Below, piece after piece: positions 30,961 to 42,109 of a DNA stretch of 64,000 nt. How positions within the stretch are numbered: the stretch's first letter is position 1; the number at the start of each line of letters is the position of its first letter. A program made the position numbers and the translations under genes. The notes beneath the pieces are model-generated. The model was given only the letters and a program-made list of their open reading frames with translations. It did no database searches and was not told the origin of the DNA. This DNA comes from Acanthosepion lycidas (taxonomy: Eukaryota; Mollusca; Cephalopoda; Sepiida; Sepiidae): the NCBI GenBank assembly GCA_963932145.1, contig OZ010582.1:18026695-18090694 (forward strand). The letters run 5' to 3'.

Positions 30961-31610
30961 TTTAATCAATAGCTGCATCGACTGCAAGGAAAATTGGTTC
31001 ATTGTGTCATGCTAGAATGTTTTTCTTGTCAGAGTCCATCTTACACATTTACAAATCTATTATTTGGCCATGCATTGAATACTGTTGCCATATCTGGTTT
31101 GGTGACCGTGGGTTTCACCTCGAGGTTCTTGATAAAATCCAAAGAAGGATTTGCAATGTAAACAATCCTGTCTTGGCACCTCGACGTTAGTCACTTTCTT
31201 GCAGACATTATGCGGTTTCCCTCTGTCTTTTCTACAAATACTTTCATAGCAACTGCTCTGACAAGCTTTTTTCTCTAATGCCCCAACTACATGAATTTAA
31301 GTATGCTATTAGATTGGCACCTAGGTCCTATCCAATTAGTGTTGAAATAGCTAAATGTAACTGCCACCTCAACTCCAACATTTCTTTTTTCGCACTTCCC
31401 AACAGTGGAACTCCCTTCTGTTTATTTGCTTCCCTGATAATTACAATCTTCAAAAATTTAAGTGCAACATCATTCGCCATCTTCTGTTGTCTTCATTCCC
31501 ATTCTATCCTTTCTTCAATCACCTCTTTTACCGAGACTTTTCTCTCACTTTCGCACTCTGTAACTTCCTAGTGGGCTTTTTTTCCAATAAATCTTTCTGA
31601 AGAAGTGTTG
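30961..31610 (+). pseudogene. LINE C-terminal region and 3' end
   Basis: Reads ARKIGSLCHARMFFLSESIL, PCIEYCCHIWFGDRGFHLEV, DKIQRRICNVNNPVLAPRR, then shifted frames with LCLFYKYFHSNCSDKLFSL and HEFKYAIRLAPRSYP. Same region as 5140-5900 and 49300-49800. Confidence 0.8.
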
Positions 31611-31660
31611 GATGAAAAAGGTTCCTTTAAAAGAAAAAAATGCACTTCATCATTTGTTAA

Positions 31661-31661
<1 letters not shown>

Positions 31662-31692
<31 letters not shown>
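31662..31692. repeat. (TA)n microsatellite
   Basis: TA run between the LINE 3' end and the next SINE. Confidence 0.95.
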
Positions 31693-31695
<3 letters not shown>

Positions 31696-32175
31696 ACAAT
31701 TTCTCGGACATTCAGGCCGGTAAATGTTGTTAATACTGTTTATTATAAACAGAACATTTACTTAAATATTTGTATCAATAAAAAGAATGTATAAACATAA
31801 AAATGTCATAAAATAAATGTCGGACTTTGTCTATTTCATAATGTGTGATGTCATTTGTTTTCAAATAGATACACATCGAGCAGATATGAATGTACATGGG
31901 GAGATCATGGAAAATTGTAGTTTAAAAACAGTAAAATTGACCTTGCTAACCGAACGCTCCTCTGTGGTGAAATCAGTAAAAGCACATCAGGCTATATGAT
32001 TGTTCTGTATAGGATACAGGTTCGATTTCTGTCAGAAGATGCATATTTTCTATGAAAATTTCTAGGACATTCAGGCCAGTAAATGTTGTTAATGCTGTTT
32101 ATTATAAACAGAGTATTTATTTTAATATTTGTATCTATAAAAAAGAATGTATAAACATAAAAATGTCTTAATATA
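31693..32175 (+). mobile_element. tRNA-like SINE family G flanked by ~110-bp direct repeats
   Basis: GACATTCAGGCCGGTAAATG..GTTTATTATAAACAGA (31708-31800) recurs as GACATTCAGGCCAGTAAATG..GTTTATTATAAACAGA (32070-32170), both ending AATGTATAAACATAAAAATG. Between them lies a tRNA-like segment: CTGTGGTGAAATCAGTAAAA (A-box region) and GATACAGGTTCGATTTC (B-box). It may be a SINE with an extra 5'-truncated copy, or a unit with terminal repeats. A related locus at 40695-41215 has the same ends in inverted orientation. Confidence 0.7.
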
Positions 32176-32309
32176 TATATATATTTAAGCATGTCTGATT
32201 AAACAATTTAGACATGTTGTGTTTGTTTATTTTCAATAATGTCCTTTCAAAATCACATAAGAATTGTTGTTTCATGATTAAAGTGAGTAAGGAAGGTAAC
32301 ATGGTTGTA

Positions 32310-32705
32310 TTTATTCATTTTTATTTTTCTGAGTACTTTCAATATATATCAATATCATCTTCAGGGTTATGATGTCCAAGACAAATAATAGTGTGTGTCC
32401 AAAGTAAATTTTTGCTTTTGTTGTTAAACCATGAATAATAATACATTCATTACCTCCACATATAAAAAACCTTTTCTTTTTTGCTTTTCTTTTTTTGAAA
32501 TTCTTATTGTAGTTCATGTATTTCCACAATGTTTCTTACTAAGATGAGGAAATCATTGACATATCTTAGGATAATTGGAGGGTATTTTAAAATTTCAAAT
32601 GTAATATTTTCAAGGTTAGCCGTAAAAATGTTACTAAAAGTTATACCCAGAACTGTAACTATAAAAATACCATTACATTGTACATATATATTGTGTTTGC
32701 GGTCC
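32310..32705 (-). pseudogene. Second Penelope-like element relic: RT motif B-C and 3' region
   Basis: Minus strand 32700-32505 encodes GIFIVTVLGITFSNIFTANL followed by ENITFEI and ILRYVNDFLILVRN. This aligns with PLE motif B (G..MGSPLSP..AN) and motif C (RYVDD), but motif B has lost its pattern and the first catalytic Asp is Asn (YVND). After a gap, the minus strand reads ACCCTGAAGATGATATTGAT and TGAAAGTACTCAG (32364-32329), a PLE-terminus-like string with CTGAAGA and GAAA. It is a different lineage from the element at 1663. Confidence 0.65.
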
Positions 32706-32716
32706 CAAAAAAACAT

Positions 32717-32719
32717 ATG

Positions 32720-32802
<83 letters not shown>

Positions 32803-32813
32803 TTATATATATA
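32717..32813. repeat. (TA)n-(TG)n compound microsatellite
   Basis: Two alternations of TA and TG runs. Confidence 0.95.
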
Positions 32814-32957
32814 TTGTGCATTTATGCAGCAATGCCTCTTTTATACATGTTTTGTTAAAAACAACTGATACAATACAATTAAGCTTTTTATTAAATTTTT
32901 CTTGTTTTCATACAAGTGTTTTCTTTTCTGGATATAAAGTGTGTAAAAACTGTGTAT

Positions 32958-33045
32958 ATTTCTGAGATGAGGTATCATGTACACTATTTACATTATTGGG
33001 GATATTGTCCTCATCTTTGTTGCCATATTTATCACAACATTTCCT
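32958..33045 (-). mobile_element. SINE tail fragment, minus
   Basis: TTTCTGAGATGAGGTATCAT to CCATATTTATCACAACATTT is the tail of the PLE-like SINE in reverse. It directly precedes a full plus-strand copy. Confidence 0.75.
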
Positions 33046-33052
33046 TAAGGAC

Positions 33053-33350
33053 ACATGGCACAGTAGATAAAGGCATTAGTTAGATCCAGTGACAACACCC
33101 AAAGAGTTGTGAGTTCAATACCTTGTTATGGTGGTCGAGAACTTGGAGAGGGGAATTAACAGGAGATAACTGATATCCATTAGACATGACACATGAAACT
33201 AGAACAGTCTACCCCAGCAAGTGAAATAAAGGGTTCAATTCGACATTCCAACCACCTGAAGAAGGCCGGAGCGTACAACGGCTGAAACATTGTGATAAAT
33301 ATGGCAACAAAGATGAGGACAATAGTCCAAATAATGTAAATAGTGTGTAA
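33053..33350 (+). mobile_element. SINE with tRNA-like head and PLE-like tail, full length
   Basis: CATGGCACAGTAGATAAAGG (A-box) and GAGTTCAATACC (B-box), body GGGGAATTAACAGGAGATAA, tail CACCTGAAGAAGGCCGGAGC, ACGGCTGAAACATTGTGATA and AAGATGAGGACAATAGTCCA. Confidence 0.88.
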
Positions 33351-33501
33351 AAACTGTACATAAGTTCTGCATATCTGAGAGCTTTCAGCTATTCTTTCAG
33401 CCATTATCAAGGGTGATTTCTTTTTTGGGGGGGCAGTTTTAACACGCTTTGTGTCCAGAAAAGAAAAATTAAATAAAAAGCATTGTCAGTCATCTTTAAC
33501 G

Positions 33502-33504
<3 letters not shown>

Positions 33505-33545
<41 letters not shown>
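33505..33545. repeat. (TA)n microsatellite
   Basis: TA run ending in ACACACA. Confidence 0.93.
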
Positions 33546-33546
<1 letters not shown>

Positions 33547-33639
33547 TAGATACATACACACATATGGTGGTTCAAACAGCCTATTCACAGTATATTCTGG
33601 TTTTGTGTTACAGTAAGAAAAGCGTAATTTTCAATATGA

Positions 33640-34130
33640 GCAATCTTAAATAACTCCTATGCCCCACATCGCTTTAGCAATCATGGCTCTCCATAACTTC
33701 CTATCCCTTGTGGCTCTGAACAGGTTTTCTACCTTTGCTAAAGCACCCGCATCCTGCTCCACCTTTCATTCACACAACCTCGTCAGGTATATGGCCTGCT
33801 GCCTTCCCCTACATCTCTTGCCCACAATATGCCACATGAGGGTTAAGTTTTCCAAACCATGTTTCCTCATTATGCATCCAAAGTATTCCAGCCGATTTCT
33901 TTTTGTTGCCATTTTCTTTAAGATTTCCTCACTGCTTACACGATCCCTCCATAGAATTCTCAGTATCTTTCTGTAGAATCATATTTCTGTTACCTCTAGA
34001 TTTCTCTTCATCCATGATGATATTGTCCAGCATTCACTGCCATACAAGAGGATGGGGTATCCCATAGCAATTTGACACTCTTTTCTTTGTTTTCTAATGA
34101 AATGTTCCTCTTTCTTAGTACTTTAATATT
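33640..34130 (-). pseudogene. Non-LTR retrotransposon fragment (RTE/CR1-like)
   Basis: Matches 14640-15090 in order: AATCATGGCTCTCCATAACT, TTTCCTCATTATGCATCC, ATTTCCTCACTGCTTACACG and CATTCACTGCCATACAAGAG. Frames are broken. Confidence 0.7.
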
Positions 34131-34590
34131 ACAATACCAATAATGTCAAAAGTTCAAAATGCAAATATGGAGAAATTCTCAGCCCTGACTAAAATACGAC
34201 TAGTTAATAAAATAAGAGAACACATTCCTTGAAATGTTATAAAAACAACAAAAATGAGGATAATCATCAGAATAATTTATAAACTAAAGGTACTGCTTCA
34301 TCTTATAACTTCAAGCAACATTAACCATTAATAATCAATTTTGGCAGCCCATGTCAATCAATAAGTCTATTTTAATAATGTATAGAAGAAGGGAAGACCA
34401 GTAGAAAAGAGTAAATAGAAGAAATGAACAATGAAAATAACAGAAAAATTCCAAATATAGGCTAATGAAAGCAGTAAATAAAGATCAGAAACATCATTTG
34501 ATGAGATGAGAAAGAAATAAGAAATATCAAGATTTTTCTTTGATTAAGTATGTAGGGTAAAAGCAGAACCATCAAAAAACCTTAGACACA
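34131..34590. other. Unassigned stretch
   Basis: No recognised gene; GATGAGGATAATCATCAGAA near 34240 faintly recalls the SINE tail. Confidence 0.35.
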
Positions 34591-34591
34591 G

Positions 34592-34995
34592 CAGAGTTTG
34601 TTTTGTTTTATGGCATATCAACATCAATGGGTTATTTAATGCCAACAAGATTTTTATGGCTGATAATATTTTTTTTTCAAAAATGTATTGCTGGTAATAT
34701 TTTTTTCAAAAAATGTATTGCTGGTAATATTTTTTTTCCAAAATAGAGTACTGGTAAAAATTCTTCAAAAAAGTATTGCTGGTATTAAAACCTATTTTTA
34801 TACTTTCATAGTGTTTTAACCCCCTTTTGGTGGAGTTAACTATTTGTTTATAGCTGGGACCCTGACAGGTGCTACCTCCCCAGGTCAGGATGAACCTGAG
34901 AACACAAGCAAGTAAGAGGTTGTTCCACACGCCTCAAAACCTTCTGATCAAAGGCCTTGCAGCTGGATGCAGTTTATCGTCTTACCCAGGATGGT
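34592..34995 (-). mobile_element. Retroposon family B, copy 5
   Basis: Starts with the reverse of the A-rich tail (TTTGTTTTGTTTTATGGCAT), then four GTATTGCTGGTAATATT-type minisatellite units, then the core to ATCGTCTTACCCAGGATGG. Confidence 0.82.
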
Positions 34996-35354
34996 ATAGC
35001 AAAAAGTAAAATGAAGACAAATTGTGAATTTCAAAACAGGAGATGTTAATTTACATTGCTTTGCACTGAATGCATTTACTTATTATAAAAGGAAATGAAT
35101 AAACCCATATTTATCTCATTTTCATTACACTTTTGAATAAAAATTTATCATGTAAATCTTAAATTATTTTAAATTAAAGAGTAGAGGAGGATATCATCAA
35201 ACTTATCTGCTTCGAGCCAATCAGTATAACATTTGTGTTCAAAACCTTTAAATTATGAATAGTTTGAAAAATATTTCAAAAGTGTAAACTCGAAGAAAAA
35301 AAGAAAGAGACAAATTTTTAAATATTAGTATTTTGAAAATGTAAAAATAAAAAA

Positions 35355-35500
35355 GTGTTTGGTTTAAAATTTCAATCACCTGAAACAAGGCCGAAGCACA
35401 CAACGGCCAAAACGTTGTGATTATGACAATGAAGATGAGGATAATAGTCCAAATAATGTTAATAATGTAAGTAATCATAATGCCTCAGTATAGACATATA
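35355..35500 (+). mobile_element. SINE tail (PLE-like) copy
   Basis: CACCTGAAACAAGGCCGAAG, ACGGCCAAAACGTTGTGATT and AAGATGAGGATAATAGTCCA. Head missing. Confidence 0.75.
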
Positions 35501-36140
35501 AAAAAAACAATTTAAACATCCTCAAAAAACAAAGTGTTAGTCATCCTAAGGAGAAAAAGTTAAAAAATAATTTTTTTTTTTTTTTTGATAATTACTAAAA
35601 TGTGTTCATCTATTTCATTTTTACAAACATAAAAAGGGGACTTGCTTCCCCTCTATCATCAAAAGTGGATTTACAGAGTTCAGAAAATATTTGCTGATTA
35701 AATTAAAGCATTGACTCTTGGTAAGAATCTGGGTTCATAAAGAGAGAAACTATAAAGTCAGTTACAATTCATGAAAATTTGTTTGAAGACAAAAATTTGA
35801 AGACTTTTTTTTCTTGGGAAAACAAGGAAAAAATCCTGAAAGTTTTTGAAAATTTTTGTCTTTTTAAAATAGGATATCAATTTCCTAGTAAAATGTTTGT
35901 GCATACATATTATATATGGTTTACTATGGTTTTCATCTGTATTTGCCCACAACGAAAATGTTCTACTGTACATCAATTTCCAATTTTACCAAAACTTAAT
36001 ATTCAATAGTCAGATTTACAACATCAAAACTTTCACTGATGAAAAACAACAAATTTTCTGGTGAATTGAAACAATAACCATGGTTGTATTTTAATGAAAT
36101 CTAGGATGCTCTCTTTGTTGCTATCCGCATCATTTCTCAT
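35501..36140. other. Unassigned AT-rich stretch
   Basis: Overlapping antisense frames of 72-76 codons at 35758-36009 have no recognisable motif. Confidence 0.4.
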
Positions 36141-36158
36141 CAACCAACCACCCATCCA

Positions 36159-36645
36159 GTCCTGAGTATGACAATAAACTACATCCTCATCCTAGGCAAG
36201 ACGATAAACTACGTCCAACAGCAAGACCTCTGATCAGGAGGTTTTGAGGATCTTGGAACAACCTCTTAATTGCTGGCATTCCCAGGTCCACCCTGAGCCA
36301 GGTGGTAGCACCTGTTAGGGTCCCAGATATGGGCAAAATAGTTGACACCCAAACTTGTGTAAAAATAGGTTTTAATACCATAAATGCTTTGTAATAAAAA
36401 AAAATATTACTAGCAATAATTTTTGAAGGAAAAATTATTATCAGCAATACTTTAAAAAATAAAATACCAGCAATACAAACAGTTATACATTCTTTGAAAA
36501 AAATATGACCAGCTATAGATTTCTTCAAGGAAAAATATTCCCAGAAATAGATTTTCAAAGAAAAACATATTACCAGCAATAAAAATTTTGTCGGCTTTAA
36601 ATAACCCATTGAGGTGTTGATATGCCATAAAACAAAACAAAGCAA
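36159..36645 (+). mobile_element. Retroposon family B, copy 6, with target duplication
   Basis: Flanked by ACCAACCACCCATCCA (36143-36158) and ACCAACCACCCGCCATCC from 36646. The 5' unit is doubled, the core is conserved, the minisatellite is at 36390-36590, and the tail is AAACAAAACAAAGCAA. A 155-codon antisense frame over it is a shadow. Confidence 0.87.
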
Positions 36646-36664
36646 ACCAACCACCCGCCATCCA

Positions 36665-37913
36665 ACTCCTTATCTTATAAATCTTTCTGGCTTCTAAAAA
36701 GAGAAAAAAAAATCTCAAATTTTGTTTTTTACATACAATTTATTTTAGCAAATTTTACAACTCACTAAATATGTAATATATTGTGAATTGAAACTCATGA
36801 AAAAACAAAAGGAGAGGGATTATCAATGATCAGGAATAGTAACAAGTTTTTATTGTTGTCAGGTAAGGTGATGGGAGATTTGCTTCTCAAGTGGTGTCTC
36901 CTTGACAAAACATTTATTTTAGTTCTTTTTTTTTTTTTGGATCAGTTAATAAATAAAAATTATGAAGCACAAAAAGAAAAGCGATGGGGAAAAAGTTTTA
37001 TCGATAAAAAAACGAGAGACAAGATTTAAAAGACGAAAACAGTATTAGACATTTCCGAGGTGAACTCCATTAATCACTGAACGACACGAGACGAAGGCCG
37101 TAAAGACAAGAAGTGCAATTAACCTTTTAAGAAGCCCCCCGCCCTCCACGAAAGAAAGAAAAAAAAAACGGAATACTAAAATGAATCAAAAGTGAAAAGA
37201 CAGTTTTTAAGATACTTGTTGCAATGCATTTCGTAGATTGATTACTCAGTGAGGCATGTGATTGGATTTAAAGCAGGAGAAACAAAAAGTAAATTAGATA
37301 CAAGGGATACGGGACGGTAAACAATGGATTGCAAGGACATAGCAACAAATTTCATTAGCCTTGATAATTAAGACTAGTCAGGCTTGAAAATTAATTACAA
37401 CAAAATGAAAAAAAAAAATAAATAGAAAACATTTTTTTTTGATACTGAATAAAAGAAAATTAAATGGAAATAAATCAAAGATCAGTCATCAACAAATACT
37501 TTCATTTAACTAATAATAATAATAATAATAATAATAATTACATTGAAAACATTATCAATAAAGTCTGATAGCTTTTAATTAGTGAAAGAGAGTGTACGGT
37601 TGCTTCAGACTGATACCATCAAAACTCTCAGCAATTTTATTTTTTTTATACCATCAACAAAAATATTTTTACTTTTAATCTTTATTTATAGTGTTCCTCA
37701 TTTATGACACTTTTTTTCCAATTATTTCTAATTTGAAAAAGAAAAAAATGAAATATAATAAAATCACTGTAAACAACAAATTTCAATTGTGAAAATCTTT
37801 TCCGTCTCACTGTTGGTTTGTCTGCTGGTAAAAATATCCATCAAAAAACAACTTAGCACAAAAGAATAGCTGTATGATCAATGGCAATATCTGCGTCAAA
37901 ACAGAGCACAGTT
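36665..37913. other. Unassigned stretch with an (AAT)n run
   Basis: No recognised gene. An uninterrupted AAT trinucleotide repeat lies at 37511-37538. Confidence 0.45.
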
Positions 37914-37944
37914 TTTATCTCTCTCTCTCTCTCTCTCTCTCTCT
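37914..37944. repeat. (TC)n microsatellite
   Basis: Uninterrupted CT dinucleotides upstream of a SINE. Confidence 0.95.
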
Positions 37945-37962
37945 AACAACAATATTACTGAG

Positions 37963-38276
37963 TATGGCCAGGTGGTTAGAACATTCACCTTATGACCAAT
38001 AAACCTGGGTTAAAATTCACCCCAGAAAATTTGTCAAAGAAGTGACTTCTTCCTGTTATCAGCCTGGGGAGGTGATCCCTGCATGCAGCAGCTTTAGAAA
38101 GTGCAGGTAAACTACCTCAAACCTTATAAGTGAAATTGAGTGGATGGAATTGCTCGTCAACGGTTGATCAGGCCAGATAATGCGTTCTCTCCCAGAAACT
38201 CTAACTAAGGCCCGTTCAGTATAAACAACAGGTGGGCTACATGATGAATGTGACTTAGCCAGGCATACTCAGAAAA
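37963..38276 (+). mobile_element. tRNA-derived SINE family D, copy 2
   Basis: TATGGCCAGGTGGTTAGAAC (A-box) and GGGTTAAAATTCACC (diverged B-box), with the body matching 8933-9361 through TTCTCTCCCAGAAACT. Confidence 0.8.
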
Positions 38277-38342
38277 TGAACAGTCAGCCATTGCAGAGAT
38301 GCATTGAATTAAAAACAACAAAAAGGAAGTCAATTATATTGA

Positions 38343-38445
38343 GAAATATTTGTATAAATAATTTCATCATTATGGTCCTGATATATATATATATATATAT
38401 ATATAGGACCATAATGATGAAAACATTTATACAAATATATAACTA
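38343..38445. repeat. Inverted repeat centred on (TA)n
   Basis: ATTATGGTCCTGA runs into a TA tract (38380-38404) and AGGACCATAATGATGAAAAC leaves it; the arms extend outward through TATTTGTATAAA. Confidence 0.8.
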
Positions 38446-38456
38446 TGAACCTAAAG

Positions 38457-38547
38457 AGCCAGGTAAACCTACCTAGGTTTCACCTACACGGAGCCAGCTT
38501 GCCCTGACGATCCGTGTGGGTGAAACCTAGGTAGGTTTACCTGACTC
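38457..38547. repeat. 37-bp-arm inverted repeat carrying a hammerhead-like motif
   Basis: GAGCCAGGTAAACCTACCTA at the left is mirrored by TAGGTAGGTTTACCTGACTC at the right. It is followed by TTTAGG and TATTGAGCACTTTA, words also found beside other PLE-type termini here. Confidence 0.82.
38491..38547 (+). ncRNA. Hammerhead-ribozyme-like motif with internally looped stem I
   Basis: CTGACGA (38504-38510), a short TCC/GGG hairpin (38511-38520), one extra T, GAAA (38522-38525), stem III CC-TA-GG closed by A-T (38525-38532), then A (38533) as the cleavage base after U. Stem I: GCC (38501-38503) with GGT, an internal loop, CAG (38495-38497) with CTG (38541-38543), one mismatch, and GAG with CTC. 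An internal loop in stem I is a feature of efficient natural hammerheads. Stem II is weak. Confidence 0.62.
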
Positions 38548-38791
38548 TTTAGGTTCATATTTAGGTTTGCTCTACTTAGCGTATTGAGCACTTTATGTAG
38601 TTACTTTTGCTTTACGCATTTTGGAAGTTTTTCTCTTTGGCCTCTGAGTTTGGATTCTGGACGATTGTTTTTACCTCAATTTCATGATCTTAGTTCTTTC
38701 TTTTTTTATCCCTTATTTTCCCTTGGGCATTGGTTTGTTCAATTACAAACCAAAACACCTAAGATTTTTCCAAAATATTTTTATATTTATA

Positions 38792-38797
<6 letters not shown>

Positions 38798-38852
<55 letters not shown>
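38798..38852. repeat. (TA)n microsatellite
   Basis: TA run, followed by TAAATAAATAAA and a hairpin. Confidence 0.95.
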
Positions 38853-38861
<9 letters not shown>

Positions 38862-38862
<1 letters not shown>

Positions 38863-38955
38863 GGCTCAAACATTAATATTTCATGGTTATAATTTAGTAC
38901 ATTGGAATCATAATCACAATTATAATCATGGAATATTAGTGTTTGAGCCTTTTAT
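38862..38955. repeat. Inverted repeat
   Basis: AAGGCTCAAACATTAATATT is mirrored by GGAATATTAGTGTTTGAGCCTT around a ~22-bp centre. It lies between two (TA)n regions. Confidence 0.8.
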
Positions 38956-39017
38956 ATCATATTCTTGCTCTGTATTGTTTATTGTATTGTATTGTAGCTG
39001 GATCTTATTCTCTTGGA

Positions 39018-39019
<2 letters not shown>

Positions 39020-39055
<36 letters not shown>

Positions 39056-39060
39056 ACCAC

Positions 39061-39097
<37 letters not shown>

Positions 39098-39102
39098 ACC
39101 AC

Positions 39103-39143
<41 letters not shown>

Positions 39144-39148
39144 ACCAC

Positions 39149-39179
<31 letters not shown>

Positions 39180-39186
39180 TGACCAC

Positions 39187-39223
<37 letters not shown>

Positions 39224-39228
39224 ACCAC

Positions 39229-39279
<51 letters not shown>

Positions 39280-39284
39280 ACCAC

Positions 39285-39329
<45 letters not shown>

Positions 39330-39334
39330 ACCAC

Positions 39335-39391
<57 letters not shown>

Positions 39392-39396
39392 ACCAC

Positions 39397-39462
<66 letters not shown>
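39020..39462. repeat. Composite minisatellite: (TA)n with TTGACCACTTATATTT units
   Basis: Eight copies of TTGACCACTTATATTTTA are separated by TA tracts of different length, giving periods of about 38 to 62 bp. The constant segment is identical in all eight. Confidence 0.95.
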
Positions 39463-39464
<2 letters not shown>

Positions 39465-39470
<6 letters not shown>

Positions 39471-39660
39471 TATAAATTAACTGATTTAAAAACATGGTTC
39501 CTTCCCTGCACAGGAATTACCATGTTTCAAAAACTGAAGCTAAAAACTTCAAATTTAATTATATAATTAAATTAAAAGCATTAGTTCTATTTCATCTTCA
39601 AGCAAAATTTGGAATAACTTATTTTTAAATTTATTGAGTTTTAAACACACATACAATTCA
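39465..39660. repeat. Interspersed repeat shared with 10420-10600
   Basis: Same order of words as the other copy: TACCATGTTTCAAAAACTGA, AAAACTTCAAATTTAATTAT, TTCATCTTCAAGC and GGAATAACTTATT. Confidence 0.6.
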
Positions 39661-39664
39661 TAAT

Positions 39665-40228
39665 TTTTTGTTTTCAAGGATACAGAGAAATCCAATCATT
39701 TAGACAGTGGTGGTAGCATGTTCATTTTTATTAACTATTATTGTATCAATATTGAGTTACGTTCGAAAAAGAGGTTAAGTCTAGGTAGGGTAGGGGTGCA
39801 TTTTTCAACGAATTATGACATCCATTCAACGCATGTTGTCTGTTATTTTATCAATGACAAAAAGTTTTTTCGCATTTTTTTCCATTAAATTCATATTTGT
39901 ATACATAAAGATTATTTCTAAGAGGTGTTTGGGTTAGAATACATTATATTGAACTACAATTTTAAAATATTATTTTTACTCTTAATTACTAATAGACTAT
40001 ATTTCTTTTTAAAATAAAATAAATGTAATAGAATTACTTAATTTACTTAAAAATTATTACTACATATCAAATATAAGTATGTATAATACCAGCTCCTCTT
40101 TTCTTTTTTTTTTAAATATTATTTAAGGACAATTTTTGGCAATGTCGGCAAAAAATAGCTATTTCATTTCTTTGATTCAGTAAATTTTTATTTTTTTATT
40201 TATGCTCTGTAAATTTACATTGAGCACT
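39665..40228. other. Unassigned AT-rich stretch
   Basis: No gene or repeat recognised. Confidence 0.4.
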
Positions 40229-40500
40229 GTTTTGTAAAGTGCCTGAAAACCATACCTTGTGAGTGAAATTCAGTAAATTGAACCATTTGGTAGCTGCAAA
40301 TGGTTGTGCTAGTACAAAGACATAAGTCATTGTGATCAAGGGTTTGTTCAAAAAATTGATCATGGCAGATTACGCTCTCTCTCCTAGAAATTACAATTAT
40401 AGTCTTCTGCACATAGAAGATTCTGTGTCTTGAGCAGGCATCTATAATAAAGTGTGACTAGCCATCCTGATAGGCAGGTGTGTTCAGAAAGAATAGTAGC
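40229..40500 (+). mobile_element. SINE family D, headless copy
   Basis: Begins at GTAAAGTGCCTGAAAACCAT and follows the family D body through CTCTCTCCTAGAAATTACAA to GATAGGCAGGTGTGTTC. Confidence 0.75.
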
Positions 40501-40694
40501 TAATTTTGACATATCTAAATTGCAAAGATTGGAAATGTTTCTGACATGATGCAGAATTCCTTTAATTAGTAGGTCCTCCAATAACACTACAATTTAAGTC
40601 ATCATTAGTTTCTCATTGGTAGAGAGAAAGAGAGAAAGATAAAGAGAAACACAATGAGAAAGATATCGATAGAAACACATACAATTTACTACAC

Positions 40695-41215
40695 TAGTTT
40701 ATATATAATATCACATTTTAATATATTTTATTGTTATATGTTATTTATATATACACAAATATTTTTGAGTAAGTGCTCTATTTATAATAAACAGTATTAA
40801 CAACATTTACTGTCCTGAACGTCTGAGAAATTTCATAGAAAATATGAGTCCTTCAAAAGGAATCGATCCTACACAGAACCATCATATAGCCTGACGTGCT
40901 ATACCAATTTAGCTATGAAGGAGTGTCTGGTTAGCAAGGTCGATTTTACTGCTTTTAAACTACAAATTTCCCATGCTTTCCTTCAAACATCCATATCTGC
41001 TCGAAGTGTATCTTAATGTAAACAAATGACGTCACACACTACAAAATGGACTAAGTTCAACAATTATTTTAATATATTTTATTGCCATGCATTTTTTATT
41101 GTTTTCTATGAAATTACTTGAACTGGTAAATGTTGTTAATACTGTTTATTATAAACATAAATATTTATGTATATATAAATAATGTATAACAATAAAATAT
41201 ATTAAAATAATTGTC
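40695..41215 (-). mobile_element. SINE family G with inverted end repeats
   Basis: Minus strand holds the tRNA-like segment (CATAGCTAAATTGGTATAGC, then GTAGGATCGATTCC) and the tail with GTTTATTATAAATAGAGC. On the other side the tail recurs on the plus strand (GGTAAATGTTGTTAATACTG at ~41125), so the ends are inverted here, unlike the direct repeats at 31693-32175. Confidence 0.68.
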
Positions 41216-42105
41216 AGACAATATCACATATTTATATTACATATGGAATTTGAAAATGTGTAAGATACCCAAGCAATATTTTTTAGTCAGCTAATTAGGG
41301 ATTCAGTTTCAAAACAGCATCTCACCATTGCCTAAAGAAGGTTAGGGTTAGGGTGCACTCAGAAAATTCCTTTCAAGGAATTTGGAGAAAAAAATTATAT
41401 ACATATCAACTATTGATTATGAGATTTCTGCTTCTTTTTTTTTATATACTGTTGCTCCCCCAGTACAAGACCCGAGAGCCACTCAAGGTAGAGGGTTGCT
41501 AAATGAGATTGTTGTAAGGGCACACAGGGAGGGAGCAAGAGGTGTACATTATGAGGATATGTAGGATTGATAATGGTTGATCCTAGACTTGAAAATTGTA
41601 GTGATATGAGAAGAATCCTCTTACGAGTCTGTTCCACAAAGCAACATTTCTGGAGAAGAAGCAATTTGAATGGAACTTCCTCCTTATCAATTGAATATGA
41701 AGAGAATGAGGATGAGTCAACTCTGTGGATGTGGCCTGGCAGTTCACCCAAACGTCTATCATTAAAATAAACAAATTATTTAAATATTCATTTAGCTCCA
41801 TTTTTGTCTTTTTTTTTTTTTTGTGGGACTTCTTCAGATGAGGAATTATTATTATACACTGATTTACTCAGACAAGTGATATCGTGGTTATTATGATCAG
41901 TGGTGAATCTATAAAACTAATAAAGCTTAAGTTTTAAGGTCCTTAATCCTGTAGCAGACCCTAAAGCAATTTTTTTTTTTTTTAAGAGTGACTTTTTCAA
42001 CAAAATCATTAGTGCTTTTTTAGTGCTTGTTATTTTTGGGAGCCTATTTTAACAATAGAATCATAAGCCAATACTGATCTGAGAATATGCTCTAATACTC
42101 ATTTG
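41216..42105. other. Unassigned stretch
   Basis: Frames at 41410-41801 on both strands show nothing known. Two TTAGGG-like units at 41340-41353 are too few to matter. Confidence 0.4.
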
Positions 42106-42109
42106 ATTT

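Larger units (their letters stand above)
27390..31610 (+). mobile_element. Jockey/CR1-like LINE, near full length but broken and invaded
   Basis: Order on the plus strand: a 5' region (27390-27855), the endonuclease (27856-28390 and 28743-29206), the connector and RT (29734-30960) and the C-terminal region (30961-31610). It is split by a LINE 3'-end insertion at 28391-28742 and by retroposon B at 29219-29721. Multiple stops and frameshifts make it non-functional. Confidence 0.85.

Noticed and set aside
36187-36654. 155-codon minus-strand open frame
   Set aside because: It lies wholly in retroposon family B, has no protein motif and is absent from other copies.
41338-41356. TTAGGG-like units suggesting an interstitial telomere
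   Set aside because: Only about two units are present.
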